From contig NW_006767438.1 of assembly GCF_000264995.1 (NCBI RefSeq), positions 1 through 64,000 on the forward strand: DNA of 64,000 bases, written 5' to 3'. Made by a program: the position numbers and the translations under genes. This document shows positions 11,222-23,393 of this stretch, in pieces. Positions within the stretch are counted from its first letter, which is position 1. The number at the start of each line of letters is the position of its first letter. The notes under the pieces were generated by a model that saw only the letters and a program-made list of their open reading frames with translations, was not told the DNA's origin and did not search any database. This stretch comes from Punctularia strigosozonata HHB-11173 SS5 (taxonomy: Eukaryota; Basidiomycota; Agaricomycetes; Corticiales; Punctulariaceae).

Positions 11222-12978
11222 ACTGCGGAGGACATTTCGGTTCAAATAACGAGTATTCTGGATGACTCAAGTAGCTGCGGTGGTTTGAATGAAGTTCACG
11301 ACGTCCTGCAGCATCATGATGTGGCTTCCGACCTGGTATAAGCCCTTCCCTGTTCCACATTGAATTCTCCCGACTAAATTATAGCCAGGACTGTTTATAC
11401 TTGCTTCCTCGGCTCATACCTTGCACACATCCTGCGGCTTCGGATATTCTGACTCTAATAGCAGAAGTCGGTAACGCCAAAGAACTTGTACTTGCTGCGC
11501 AGGAGGTTCTGGAGCGACTGTCTATGGCCGACCGGCAGGATGACGACCAACACCTGCATCTGGGCGCACAGCTGACTAGGATCGCCATCATCTACCAGCG
11601 AGGTTTGCGACGATTGTTGCATGATACCTAGCGTTTCACTGATTATTCTACAGCGATCCCTCGGATTCGGCTTGGGAAGAAATCAGCATTTGCAACCATC
11701 CGCCCACTCTTGGATGACTTGCGAGTGGCTATTTCACAGTATGGGATAGAAGTACCAGATAGCGGCGGCTGCGAGCTTGCAACAGCATCGATGCGCCTTG
11801 CGGAGGGCGTTTCTGTATGGGCCAAGCACACCGCGGTCGGAGACAATGATCTAGAAGAGTGCAGGGTCAGTAACAACGTTCAATCCGGAACGAATTGTGC
11901 TCACATCGGCTGTCAGTCTCTGATAGAAGACTTCTTGACGCATATCCTGGAGTCCTTATCCGAGACATTGCACACGATGTACGCGCAGCGCGCGTTTGCG
12001 ATATGCTTCCCAAAGCTAGCCATGCCACCAGACAATGGCGATGACCGGGCAGACGGTGAGGAGGTCGTAGAATCTGCTTCAGTAAGCACTTGGCAACAAT
12101 AAATACAAGTCTCTATGCTGATGCTCATGGAGTTGCTTCTGACTAGCATAGGGCGAGATCCGTGGAAGACTGAGAAACGAACTCTGGGTCATATGATGCT
12201 GCTTGCACATTCACCATCTCCGGCTGATCGTGCCCCCTTGGAGGTCCTCACGCGCTATTTTCCCGTTTGTCTAACGTCGCTGCAGACGAATCATGGCCTC
12301 GATTCGACGCTCACTACTCTGCTCATGACCTTGCAAAGAGTCAAGGAAACCACCGATCCCTTTGGAAAACTCCCTGCAGATATGGCCACGCCTTTGACTC
12401 TTATTCTGCCGGCTCTGGCGTCCGTCCACCCGGATCCAATCACACGGCACATCGTCTTCCGTACACTGGCGCTTGTTCTGTCTCTTTGTCCCGTCGGTTT
12501 GCGGTTCCATACCCTGCTCGAGATGCTCGGAGGAACTGCGGAGGACGCTTCGTACCCGCAGATGCGCGTTGCAGCAGTTGGACTTGTCAAGGAAGCCTTA
12601 CTCGAATCTCTCGCTGCGAAGCGTGACGTCTTTGCGTCGCCGTTGTTCTTTCATGCATTCGGACCTATACTATTCCGCCCTGATCCTCCTGACGTTTTCA
12701 CATCCATGCGGGCCCTCGAGGACATCGTCGAATCACCGGAACCTGCTCGGCTGGTGGAGTGCCTAAGCTTGTATTACGTCCTGCTAAAACGCGACGACGA
12801 GAATCTGGTAAGGAGTCGTACAGGCAACTTCCGCCCATAGTTGATACTCGCGAAGACAGGAGTCCGAGACAAACCATGCATATCCAGTATTCAAACCTCC
12901 TTGCTAAACCCTTTGCGATCATGGCTCGAGGTTTGCGCACCTTCGAACCCCGAATCGTTATCAGAGAGTGAGTTCTGA
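11222..12978 (+). CDS. glomulin/ALF4/Ybp-like helical-repeat protein
   Basis: A chain of plus-strand exons encodes a helical, leucine-rich protein without signal or membrane segment. In-frame joins include TSILDDSSSCGGLNEVHD, then LYLLPRLIPCTHPAASDILT with EVGNAKELVLAAQEVLERL, then AIPRIRLGKKSAFATIRPLL, then SLIEDFLTHILESLSETLH, then the largest exon with PDPITRHIVFRTLALVLSL and YPQMRVAAVGLVKEALLESL, then an end LRSWLEVCAPSNPESLSESEF. The NAKELVLAAQE and PQMRVAAVGLVKEA patterns are those I associate with the fungal glomulin/Yap-binding (PF08568-like) family, linked in other organisms to SCF regulation or stress signalling. The first exon and ATG are not resolved: the start given is the first join I can support, and the ATG probably lies upstream between 11100 and 11222. 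Confidence 0.55.
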
Positions 12979-13131
12979 TTTAGATGACCACGAAACAAAC
13001 TCATGACGGCATCAGTACCCGCGATAATAGCGCCATTATACCTAGGGTTACAACGAGTAGACGAGGCAATCCAAGCAATCTATTAACATCCCTCCACATC
13101 CATGCGTATGTAGTCCTAGAGGTCCCGCCCG

Positions 13132-15212
13132 TTATCGTCCTGTGAATCGTCGCTCTATCCATCGTAAAAGGGGGTACAGCACGGCGGTAGCGCCAAAGGC
13201 GACCTCAAAACCGACGTCGCCAGCAGTTTTTCCCAAAGGTCCCACAAACCAAACCTGGTTCATGCAGGGGACCACGAGAGCAAAGCTGAGAACGCTTGCG
13301 CCTAATGCTGCGATGCCCAGGGGTAGCCGACGAGGCGCGTTCCAGGCTGTAAGGTCGTAGTTCGCAAAGTCGTTTTTACGGAAGACGAGGTGCTCGACGA
13401 GGACTACGGCAGCGAAACATGAGGACCAGTACCCTGTGGATGGCTCGAAATTCGGTTGCAATGTTAATGTGGAGCAAACGTACCGATCACGGAAAGGAAG
13501 TTGGTGAGAGTATCTATGTCATAGTAAGTTTGAGTTCCAGCTGACATGCCGAGAATCGGACTCACCATAGAATCGGTGTTGGCCGACTATGGAGATCGGT
13601 AACACACTGAAAGACTATTAAGCGGTCATCGCAACGCAAGCAGCAATGTAAACGCACATTGCGGTTGCGACGATAGAGAAAACATAGCGGGGAACGCGAG
13701 CTGTAAACGCGGCTGCAACTTGAAAGCTCAAGCAGAAACTGTAGAACGTAGGCGCGACGTTCGCGACGGTGCTGAGTGCCATCAGGACTATTCACGAAAC
13801 CGAACGTGAGATCCAGGATACTAGAGTGGCTAGTTGACGCACCGAGGAGGAATTTGCCGAACCCTCCAACCGGTTCCAGCATAGCACCGATTAATCCGCC
13901 CACATTACCATCTGTGTATCCCGCTTCCCAGGAAGGAACGAGGGAAACACTGTTGGCCACCGCTGCTCCCAAGCACTGGAGAGTGACGATGGGAACGAGG
14001 AAGCCAAGGTACGCATACCAGAAGATGATCCAGCTTCCATAGACTGCCACATGAGCGAGTAGCACTCAACAAAATATACTGGAATTCGCACCTGGGTCCG
14101 TCATGATGCAGGTACGTGGTATAGTCGGAGCTAAGAGAAGAATACGTGATAACGAAGCCTGCGATGGTCGAAGCAAAGGATAAGATGGAGGCAGCGGTCG
14201 CCGGCGCGGCTTGCGGAGGATTGGCGAGGTGCTTCCCGGACACGCCAAGAGCGACCAGGTACACCAGGAGGATAGGGGGCCACGAGAGCCGTTCATACCA
14301 GATAAGGAATTGGATACCGCAAAATGAAATCTATACGGCAGTGAATGTCAGCGAGTGCAGAGGTCACGCAGGGTGATCACGTACAAAGAGCGAGACAATC
14401 GCGATGATGACGATTCCGACCCTGCGCAGACGTGAAGATGAGAAGTGTTTCCAAAGATTTGGCCGAAATTATTACTCACGTCCAGCTCAAACTCCCTCCC
14501 GAGATAACTGATAGAGTCTGACCTCCCAGAATGCAATTGAGGATGCAGAACCCGCACATGTTGACCATGTTGAGTATGCTTGGTATAATCACACCAAAAT
14601 ACCTAGCGAAAGATGTCAGCTCGCGAGCATGCGGCAAAGTCCACACGCAAAGCTGGACGTACCCGAACGAGTACCGCGCTTGGGTCATCTGTCTTAGCCC
14701 CGTCTTCGGGCCCCATGTAGTACTGGCATGATCGTGAATACATGAAAGATGGGGAGCATGGCAGGGCACTGACAAGTACGCTGGAGGGGCGGCACAAAGC
14801 AAGTTGAAGAAAAGGATAACCAGGCAAGAATCACGCAGGCCGAGACCGAAGACAACCGGCCCGAGTGTTCCTGCAGAGAACCTGAGCCCGGAGTCGGTCT
14901 CAGTGTGCTCGATGAGATGCTAATGGGCGTACGATAGTATATTGAAGTTCCATGACAGCCATAAATAGAAAACCTTGCTGTATCGTCTGTCCGTTCTCTG
15001 TTCCACGGGGACCGGTAGTATACCTGCAGGACGAGTTGAAGATCGATATCTCAGTGGATAATGTATAGACAGTCACCTCTAGCTTCCACTCCCCAACTTA
15101 GCAACTTCCTCGTCCACCGATTTGAAAACGTCGAGTTCGTAACAGATTCTGGCCCTCCGTAGGCCGCGTCATGAGGCCGTTTCTCTATGTCTATCCCGGT
15201 CGAGTCCGCCAT
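13132..15212 (-). CDS. NCS1 purine-cytosine permease
   Basis: Minus-strand gene starting MADSTGIDIEKRPHDAAYGG at 15212. The second and third exons read RGILPVPVEQRTDRRYSK and VFYLWLSWNFNILSFSAGTL, the hallmark of fungal FCY2-type nucleobase:cation symporters (family form RGIERVPEDERTD, then SAGTLGP). Later exons give TWGPKTGLRQMTQARYSFG, IIPSILNMVNMCGFCILNC, FASTIAGFVITYSSLSSDYT, YGSWIIFWYAYLGFLVPIVT, LVPSWEAGYTDGNVGGLIGA and the last exon with EHLVFRKNDFANYDLTAWN. The many hydrophobic helices fit a 12-helix plasma-membrane transporter. The end, LLRWIERRFTGR, is normal for the family. It likely imports cytosine or purines with protons. Exact substrate cannot be told from sequence. It is divergent with EXO70 across about 280 bases. 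Confidence 0.85.
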
Positions 15213-15490
15213 GACTCGGAGATTGCACGAGCGCCGGTCGTCCTGGCAGGGAGAGACGGGGCGGGGGAGCAAACTTTTTGGGCAGAGTCATTTTGCCGCA
15301 ATCGTGGAACTCGATAGATGACCGGAGCTCCGGGGAGCAGACGGTTTAAATGCGTGGGAAACGGATCTATGGTCACTTTCAAGAGGGCGCAATGACGGCC
15401 CGATGGCCCCATGGCTGGCGGATCACGTGATGGGGCATTCAGAATTAGTGCCCCCTCGGTCGTCTTCCAGGATCTGAATCAGAATCGACC

Positions 15491-17884
15491 ATGGACGACG
15501 AAGCCGCCGAAATCGAACTGGTACGATCAATGAACGTTTGGCTGGCCTACTGTAGTTGATTCGCTTTCAGCTTGAACAGAATCTGAACAAGACTCACCAA
15601 ATCTCTCAGCGGATGGTGTGTGAGTCCAGCTTACCTGGCAACGAAGGTTCATCTAACGACCACTTCAGCTATACTATCTAGCTTTGACACAAGACTGAAC
15701 AAACTCGAGAAATCCGTCCTTCCGCTCTATAACACTACTCAAATCCTCACGCGAAGAGCCAATAGTACGCCGGAGTTACTGTGCTTGGCCGGACCTCGAT
15801 TGATCGGCCGGTCTCCGTGCAGACATCGAAAGTGCACTACAGAAGATCGATGACGTCGCAAGTAATCAAGAAGGTATTGCCGCTGAGGAAGCGTTGATCC
15901 TCCGAGGGTATGTCGTTGGACACAGTAGGTGGGGTTCAATGCGAATAACCCTGTTAGCCCGCAACCGGGACAGCTTAACGTCTACAAGGAGGCTCTTGAA
16001 CGTCTCAATGCTAGTATCGCTTTCAAGTCGTCTGACCGCGACTCTCGGGATACAGTACAGTCTCCGTTTCCTGGCTCTCAAATTGCTGCAGCGCTAAAGC
16101 ATTGCTTCTAGGCTCGACTCGTAGAGTCCGGCGCGAAGAAGCTCACACAACTGTACACCAAGCTTGTCGCCGAAGCCTCTGCAATCACACCGCCAGCAGG
16201 GCCCACATTCAATCTCACACCGTTCCCGCAACAGTTGCTCTTAACGCTTGATCCGCTCACTGCATTCTTACGAGCGCTTCCCGTCCCAGCAACACATCCA
16301 TCTCATCCCGCGGCGCAGGCTATCCAATCGGCGCTGAAGGATGCGCAGCGGGGCTATGCCGATATGCGGGGCAACTACGCCAAACGCTGCTTGGAAGTGC
16401 AGGCCAAGCGGGTGGTAGATCGCGCCGACACCATCGACGGCGTTGCGTCTGGCCGCGAATTCGGAGCATGGGTGGATAACATGCTCACAGTGGCGGAAGT
16501 AAGTGCGTCCTTGCGCATCCTAGTACGATCCGTTCTGATGGTGCTAAATGGTAGGCGGAATGCAAACTTCTGTCAGACCTAGCGCCGCTCCCCTCACCGC
16601 AGCTCATCTCCTCGGCATACAGCACCCTTCTCGCGCCTCTTCTCAACCTGTTCAATTCCACAGTATCCTCTCTTCAGGCCCTTATCAAGCGCTCCTTATC
16701 TCGGCACACATTCCTTGCCCTCTCCGCCTTCGAATCCACGCAGACTCAGCTCCAACGATCTCGTGAGCTTCTTGTTGAGCGTGCTGGGAGGAGTAAGGAC
16801 GACCTCAGAGATGCCGTGCAGGCTCTTAAGAACGTCTGTCTTCGGAGTTTTCCCGAATTTTTGGCGGATGTGAAGATGGCGGGGCTGGGCTCCGCAATCG
16901 GGCCGGGTGCATCGCGGGCGGGCATGGGTAACGATATGAGCACGGGTCTTGCAGACTTCTGTATCACGGTTCGTAATCTTGTCCGCCAGATGAAGCTTCG
17001 GACTTATCCCATCGCCACTAGACGGTAGCTTTTCTGGAAAGGTTCCCGGAAGTGGAAGGGGCTGCTGGAGCTGTACTCGCCGCGCTCGGAGACGGAAAGT
17101 GGAAGATGGGGGAGGGTGTTCAGGTCGGCAAGAATGCTACCGGACCCGGTGACGTCGATCAGCGTACTATCATCGAGCATTACATCTGTGAGCACACTCA
17201 AGTCGCTGAACCCGTGCTGGCCACATGAACTGACGTCCGTTTAGATGATGTAGTCAACACCACGATCACAAGCTTGACGACCATATCGCGCAGCCAGCGC
17301 CGCCCAGCTTTCGGCACTATGTTCCTGCTGAACAACGTGACTTACCTCCGTACCCGTCTCCTGGACAATCCGCGCACGGATATTTCGTCGTTATTATCCA
17401 AACCTGCCCGTGATGCTCTGAACTCAGCTGCGCGCACTGCTAAAGCGGCATACTTCGATTCCAATTTCTCTCCACTCATGCAAGCTCTCGCGGACGACCC
17501 GAAGGATAAGGGTCGGAGCGCAGCAAAGGAAAAGGCGACTCGCTTCTTTGATTTATTGGAAGAAGTCAGCGAACGCCACAGAGTCGCCAAAGTTCTGGAC
17601 GGGGATGATCAGGCGGATGAGAGGGAAACGCTGGCAGAGGAAGTGGCCAAGCTTGTTGTCCCAAGCTTGAACAGATTCACGCAGAAGAATCGGGATACGT
17701 TCAGCAAGAGTACGTAATCTCCTCTGACAATACGTGCTACTCGGCTTATCAACGTTGCTTTGAAAGATCCACAGAAATGTGAGGGAACTGCTATTCAACT
17801 GTGCATAGTCGCTGATAAGCTTTCATAGACCTTAAAATGACGGCGGACGGGGTTGAAGCACAGATTCGAGGGTTTTATAAGTGA
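15491..17884 (+). CDS. EXO70: exocyst complex subunit EXO70
   Basis: Start MDDEAAEIEL at 15491, followed by small exons giving the N-terminal coiled coil (LEQNLNKTHQISQRM, LSSFDTRLNKLEKSVLPLYN, TQILTRRANNIESALQKIDD). The bundle region follows, with DNMLTVAEAECKLLSDLAPL, KRSLSRHTFLALSAFESTQT, FPEFLADVKMAGLG and YDVVNTTITSLTTISRSQRR, then the C-terminal EXO70 signatures FLLNNVTYLRTRL and ERFPEVEGAAGAVLAALGDG. The chain ends KMTADGVEAQIRGFYK at 17884. About nine exons join in frame. Length (around 640 residues) fits fungal EXO70. The protein tethers secretory vesicles to the plasma membrane at growing tips by binding phosphoinositides and Rho/Cdc42 GTPases (known for the family). The usual basic C-terminal patch is only partly visible. 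Confidence 0.85.
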
Positions 17885-18370
17885 GCGTCCGCATGTGCGA
17901 TGTATGAGGATGGACTGGTTGTACATTGAACTATGCCAGTGTCTCACGCTGTGGAACTGCACTCTACACCCAAAATGCGTGGCCGCGCAAGATCACCGTT
18001 AACGTCATTCGTGGATGCACTCTCCCTCGGATCATGCTGAGGTGCATACTACTGCAATCACGAGGCTACTTGTGGCTGGTTCCGAGCATCGGCATGACTT
18101 GTGGCGAGATCTCCGCCTTCATCCTCCGTCTGAAAGTTAGGCATGCGGGTCATGGCCCATCGAGGAGGTGATGCCCATGGCAAACAACCCACGAGTTTCC
18201 CTTGAGCCCATTGCCACCCTCCACGAGCGGGGACAGCGCTCCGCAAACTGATGCAATCCATAAGGTCAGCTTTGGCATAGCTCGGTGCATGGGTTCACGC
18301 TACTTACCGCCACTGATGAGATCAATTGATTGGGCGGTCCTGCTCGAACTGCTGAGCGCTCGTTCTTGCC
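17885..18370. other. intergenic
   Basis: No gene seen. Short frames near 17926-18171 have no motifs. Confidence 0.5.
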
Positions 18371-18377
18371 TTGCAAC

Positions 18378-18385
18378 TATAAATG
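18378..18385 (+). promoter_or_regulatory. TATA-like element
   Basis: CTATAAAT about 40 bases upstream of the 7TM gene start at 18421. Motif and distance only. Confidence 0.35.
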
Positions 18386-18420
18386 AACCGAGGCTTGCCA
18401 GAGTGTCGACTTACTGAGAC

Positions 18421-20055
18421 ATGTCGCCCCTCACCGTAGCTGACGGAGAGTTAATCGGCTTTGTGCTACAAACCGTAGCTTATGGTATGCTTGTGACGGC
18501 GGCGATGTTTCATCGCACTAATTCAACGTCTGGCGCCTCTAGGTATATCGCTCCCATTATCAGTTGCCAGCATCGTTCTCCTTCTCCGAAGATCAGGGCG
18601 GCAAGCCGTTGACACGGACAAGCATTCTCGGTCCCGGTATATCCTTGTATGGGCCGCCGTGGTGCTTACCTTACTAACCACTGCCGTATGTGCTGACCGC
18701 TATCTCCAATGCTTCCCTCTGAGATGGTCTATTCGGTAGCATTGGATCATCGACGTTGATCGGATTTACACCGCTTTCTTGCTGGACATTGACAAACCAG
18801 GCGGCGCCATAGCCTCCCTAGGTCGCCTTTCTGATGCAAAATATGTAGCTCGCAGTATTTTGTTCATCCTGGAAGCCATCGTCTTGGATAGCCTTCTCGT
18901 GAGTCGTCGATGTATGTTCCGCACACTGCAATTCATTGATCTAGACAGGTGTACCGAGTGTACTTAATATGGAACAAAAACATATCCGCCGTCTGTGCTC
19001 CTTTGCTATCGACCCTTGGAACATTCGGTATGTACTACTTTCTTCCACAATATGTAGCATTCACGTAACGTCTTCCAGCGGCTGGCATGGGGACGGTGCA
19101 GAAGCTGACTACAATTCGCCCCGGGGAAGACATCTTTCTGGATTCTACAGGCGTGTAAGTGATGGCCTGGCTTGATGCTCGACTAATCGGTAATCTGATC
19201 ATTCGCAGATGGATAGCTGCGTCATTCTCGTTGACCCTCTGGTGAGTGGTCCGTAGATCATGTACAACTCGAACTCATTATCCTGATTGTCTAGCACGAA
19301 TGTTATTGCGTTAGGTACGTTGACCATATATATATCCCGAAACATGGACCCTTTACTGACGAACCTGGATATTCTCAGCGCTCGTCGCCTACCGGATTCT
19401 TGCAAGAGAACGGAAGATGAAATGGGTCATCGGGGCCGTCACGCTAAGGGTTAGTTACTGAGTTTGCCATTCCCATACAACGTACTTAGAGCGAAGATAG
19501 CCGATTTTTCAAGTACTCCTCGAAGGAGCGGCACTTTTCAGGTACGCCGTGCCATTCCCGTTTTTGTCTTAACTTGATCCGATGGAACGTTAGTATCTGC
19601 AATATGACGACGATCATAACCTACGAGCTGAAATCCAATGTCCAGTCAATTTCGGTCAATTTGGTAACGGCCATATCTTCCTTTCTGACAGAAACTTAGC
19701 TCATTGACGGCAATATCAGACCAGTCCTATCATTGTGAGCTTGATACATCTGGGCAAGGCATAATACTTGATACTTATTCTGATATCCTTGTCGTAGGCC
19801 ATCTCATTTTCGTTGATTACCATCCGAGTGACATCGGGCTCGGTTAAATCAGCCGTTTTTGCGCCGCGCCCTCAAAGATTAGGTCTAGGAAGCTCTGCCT
19901 TGCAAAACAGATATCCTATGGAAGTGCGTGTTACCAGCGAAGATGCGTACAGCGAAGATGCACGCAGGAAGAGTTGCTCCAGCCTCAAATTCACACCTGT
20001 AACGGACACGTGTTGTCGGGATATCCGGACGTCAAAGGCCCAAGTGGAGGTCTGA
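18421..20055 (+). CDS. Agaricomycete orphan 7TM membrane protein
   Basis: Start MSPLTVADGELIGFVLQTVAY. Small exons then give successive hydrophobic helices: ISLPLSVASIVLLLRR, YILVWAAVVLTLLTTA, HWIIDVDRIYTAFLL, a loop with KYVARSILFILEAIVLDSLL, then VYRVYLIWNKNISAVCAPLL. After these come AGMGTVQKLTTIRPGEDIFL, WIAASFSLTLCTNVIALALVAYRI across two introns and, near the end, AISFSLITIRVTSGSV. The order (LLVYRVYLIWN, then W(I/T)AASFSLTL.TN, then an ISFSLI.IR end) is that of the large mushroom-specific seven-helix membrane family. No ligand is known. A region near 19480-19720 is probably spread over more than one intron and is poorly resolved. Some family members act as pheromone or nutrient sensors only by speculation. 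Confidence 0.65.
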
Positions 20056-21100
20056 TAGTTTGACAGTTTAGCTACGTTATCCCGAGTGTTTTCCTCGTGT
20101 TCCGTTCGACAACCGACGGAAATCCTGCGTATCTAAGAACGGATGGACATGTCTAATCTTGGTCGATGCGCTATCAATACATCGCGTGCACGTGACATCC
20201 GTCTTCGTTACTTATTACTAACTTACTACCGCCGCGAATCGGAAAGCACTTGGACTGGACGACGTTGGTCACCAGGTCGTCCACGCAGCTCTCGAAGATT
20301 CCTCTGGGTTCCAACTGATCCTTGTGCCCATCTGACTGCTCCATCTTGTTCCGCTCTAGCAGCCGGCCTGCGCGGGTATTGCTCGGGAAACAACAGTTTC
20401 CAGCTTGACTCCCACCGTGCGCTTAGACGATGCCTTACGCAACGACTCGATAGCTTCCGCTGCAGCTGTCAATGCCAAGGAGACACGTCGGACAATCTTA
20501 AGCCGTTGGACTGACCATCGCTGCAATCTGTCCTGGGTGTCCGGCGCAAATGGAATCCTCGGCCGCCGTCCAAGGCGGTAGCTAGTTGGCTAAGTCGACA
20601 GGTCCACTCTGTGGAACAACCAGGAATGCCTAATCGCAAATAACAAACAAACAAGCGCCACGATCCCAATCCTACTCATTATCTCACCGACGCGACACCC
20701 TCCTTATGCAACTTGGACCTTCCGCACATGGTTGGTCTCTGTGGGATTTGCTCGAACGGATCAACGAATAGGCACGGAAAATTGAGAACGCCAGGAACGA
20801 GCGGGACGTCAGATCCTCGTCACGGCTTGATGGCTTCGGTCGAGTTCCCGGGCCCGAAAACGTTGTGTGACGGCTGTCCCATTCTCACCACTCAAGTCGC
20901 GACCGGTTTCGTTTGGTTCGTGTTGTTCGGCATGCCGACCGGCGCGGGCTCATTACCTTCTCGTCAGGTAGTCCCCTACGGAAAGCCGAATCACCTGCAC
21001 ACCTCCTAAGTTCCATCCTCACGTCTTCATTTTTCCGATTGGTGTCCGCCGTATCATCTTGTCCTGTCCGCCTGGCCATGGATACTGTTCGGGCGCACTT
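20056..21100. other. long intergenic region upstream of the cellobiohydrolase
   Basis: About 1 kb with no supportable gene, as is common upstream of strongly regulated cellulase genes. The open frames here are short and lack motifs. Catabolite-repression or inducer sites were not scored. Confidence 0.5.
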
Positions 21101-21108
21101 GGGCGAGG

Positions 21109-21117
21109 TATATAAGG
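21109..21117 (+). promoter_or_regulatory. TATA box of the cellobiohydrolase gene
   Basis: TATATAAGG lies 56-64 bases upstream of the ATG at 21173. A strong TATA element at this distance fits a highly expressed inducible gene. Confidence 0.6.
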
Positions 21118-21172
21118 TCCCTCAGGTCGACATGGTCGACATCCCCTCAGGTAAAGCTCAACGCATCACAAG

Positions 21173-23104
21173 ATGTTCCGCTCGGCTGCTCTCGTCACCT
21201 TCGTGCTCATCGCGACCGCTGCTGCTCAGCAGGCTGGCACTCTCACCGCGGAGAACCATCCTGCTCTCACATACTATACCTGCACGACTGCAGGCGGCTG
21301 TACATCCGTTGCTGGTAGCATCGTTCTCGACTCGAATTGGCGCTGGCTCCACGATGTCAACTCGGCCACCAACTGCTACACGTTCGCACCGATATCTTCA
21401 GATGACCATTTCGCTGACCTGTCTTCGCAGTGGAAACCAGTGGGACGCCGCCCTCTGCCCAGACCCGGCCACCTGCACCAAGAACTGTGCGCTCGACGGA
21501 GCGGATTACAGTGGTATGTGTCGATTGCTCGTGCTATCGATTATGGTGTTTGATGAATACGACTACAGGAACCTATGGTATCACCACGAGTGGCGATGAG
21601 CTCAAGCTAGCGTTCAAGACTGGTAGCAACGTCGGATCCCGTGTTTACCTGCTGAAGGATGATTCCACCTACGAGACGTTCAACCTACTTAACAAGGAGT
21701 TCACCATGGACGTTGACGTCTCTCAGCTCCCTTGCGGTCTCAATGGCGCTGTTTACTTCTCCGCCATGGCTGCTGATGGTGACTCGTCCTCCACCAACAC
21801 GGCCGGCGCCAAGTACGGAACCGGCTACTGCGATTCGCAGTGCCCTCACGACTTGAAGTTCATCGATGGAACCGTAAGCTTTCTAGTTTTTCTGCTTGCT
21901 GATAGCATGCTGATTAGTACCTCTTCAGGCCAACATCGTCGACTGGAACGCCACCTCGGCCAACTCGGGCACTGGATCCATCGGCGCCTGCTGCTCTGAG
22001 ATGGACATCTGGGAGGCCAACTCCATTTCCGAGGCCGTCACTCCTCACCCTTGCACTGGCACTGGCCTCACCGCTTGCACGGGAACTGAATGCACGACTA
22101 CCTGTGACCAGGCCGGCTGCGACTTCAATTCGTACCGTATGTGGGCAACCTGACCTTCTATGGCCCTGGCATGACCATCGACACCACCAAGCCGATCACG
22201 ACCGTCACCCAGTTTATCACTGACGACGGCACCGATTCTGGCACGCTCACCGAGATTCGCCGCATCTACGTGCAGAACGGCGTGGTGATCCAAAATTCGC
22301 AGTCCACCATCCCCGACGTCACCGGAAACTCCATCACCGACTCCTGGTGCGCCGCGCAGAAGACCGCGTTCGGCGATACGAACAGCTTCGCTCAGCTCGG
22401 CGGCCTGGAGCAGCTTGGCAATGCCTTCAAGGCGGGCATGGTCCTCGTGCTCTCCATCTGGGACGACTACGCCGTGAACATGCTCTGGCTCGACTCCGAC
22501 TATCCCCTCACCAAGGACCCCTCTTCGCCTGGTGTGGCCCGTGGTACATGCTCCACCTCGTCCGGAAAGCCCGCAGACGTCGAGTCCTCCGCGGCCAGCG
22601 CCTACGTCACCTACTCCAACATCCGCATTGGCGAACTCAACTCTACCTACGGCAGCACGGGCTCTAGCAGTACGTTTCCTTCCTCCCAGTATAGTGCACC
22701 GTAACTGACTATTGATTGTTCAATAGCCGGTTCATCAGGTTCATCGGGCTGTAAGGGGGACACAAAGTGATGCTCGCCATAGAATACTGATTATCTCTCT
22801 TAGCCTCTGGCTCCTCCTCGCCGACTACCACTTCGTCTGCGACTGGCTCCACAGGTTCCAGTGGCACCAGCACCGGAACAGTAGCTAAGTATGGCCAATG
22901 TGGCGGCATTGGTGAGTAGGACAACGTTCCAGAATCGTCTTTCATTATTAAATTGTGCTCACAGGCTACACTGGTCCGACCACCTGCGCTTCGGGATCGA
23001 CATGCACTGTGCTCAACGATTGTAAGAATTGATCAAGTTCGAGTGTTCGACCGGTACGCTGACATTGATGTCTTTGCTGTTCAGACTACTCCCAGTGCCT
23101 CTAA
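21173..23104 (+). CDS. GH7 cellobiohydrolase with C-terminal CBM1 (apparent frameshift)
   Basis: Start [20 protein letters not shown] is a signal peptide, and [20 protein letters not shown] is the mature N-terminus of Cel7 enzymes. The fold continues with [66 protein letters not shown] and the catalytic segment [12 protein letters not shown], whose two Glu are nucleophile and acid/base (motif E-x-D-x-x-E intact). Later exons carry [35 protein letters not shown] and [15 protein letters not shown] Ser/Thr/Gly linker split by three introns leads to a full CBM1 ([20 protein letters not shown] ... YSQCL). Between NSYR and GNLTFYG the frame shifts by two bases at about 22139-22143 (CGT ATG TGG GCA instead of CGT ATG GGC AAC). 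No intron explains it. Either a sequencing error or a broken allele. Confidence 0.85.
22139..22143 (+). other. frameshift site in the cellobiohydrolase gene
   Basis: The sequence reads CGT ATG TGG GCA ACC TGA, while the family pattern and the downstream open frame require CGT ATG GGC AAC CTG. The extra TG makes a TGTG dinucleotide step. It lies inside the largest exon, well away from any splice border. Confidence 0.75.
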
Positions 23105-23393
23105 TGGACTCGGATACCGTCACGAATGAGCGGCCCAAAATTCAACCAGTAATTATGAGCCCGTATAACCTATCTATGTTTGGTGTCTGCAACGTCAATA
23201 CAAGGATCTCCATCGCTTTCAGAATGATGTCCCGTGAGACCACCCAGGTGGACATTTTCACATAGGTTTGATGGAGTCCAGAAACAAGTAGTCTTATTGT
23301 GCGATGTGCAGACGACCTCCCACAGATCGGCTAAGAAGCCGGGGATGACCACGCCCGGCTGTTGATGGACATCGAGTCTGTTGCTACTCTACC

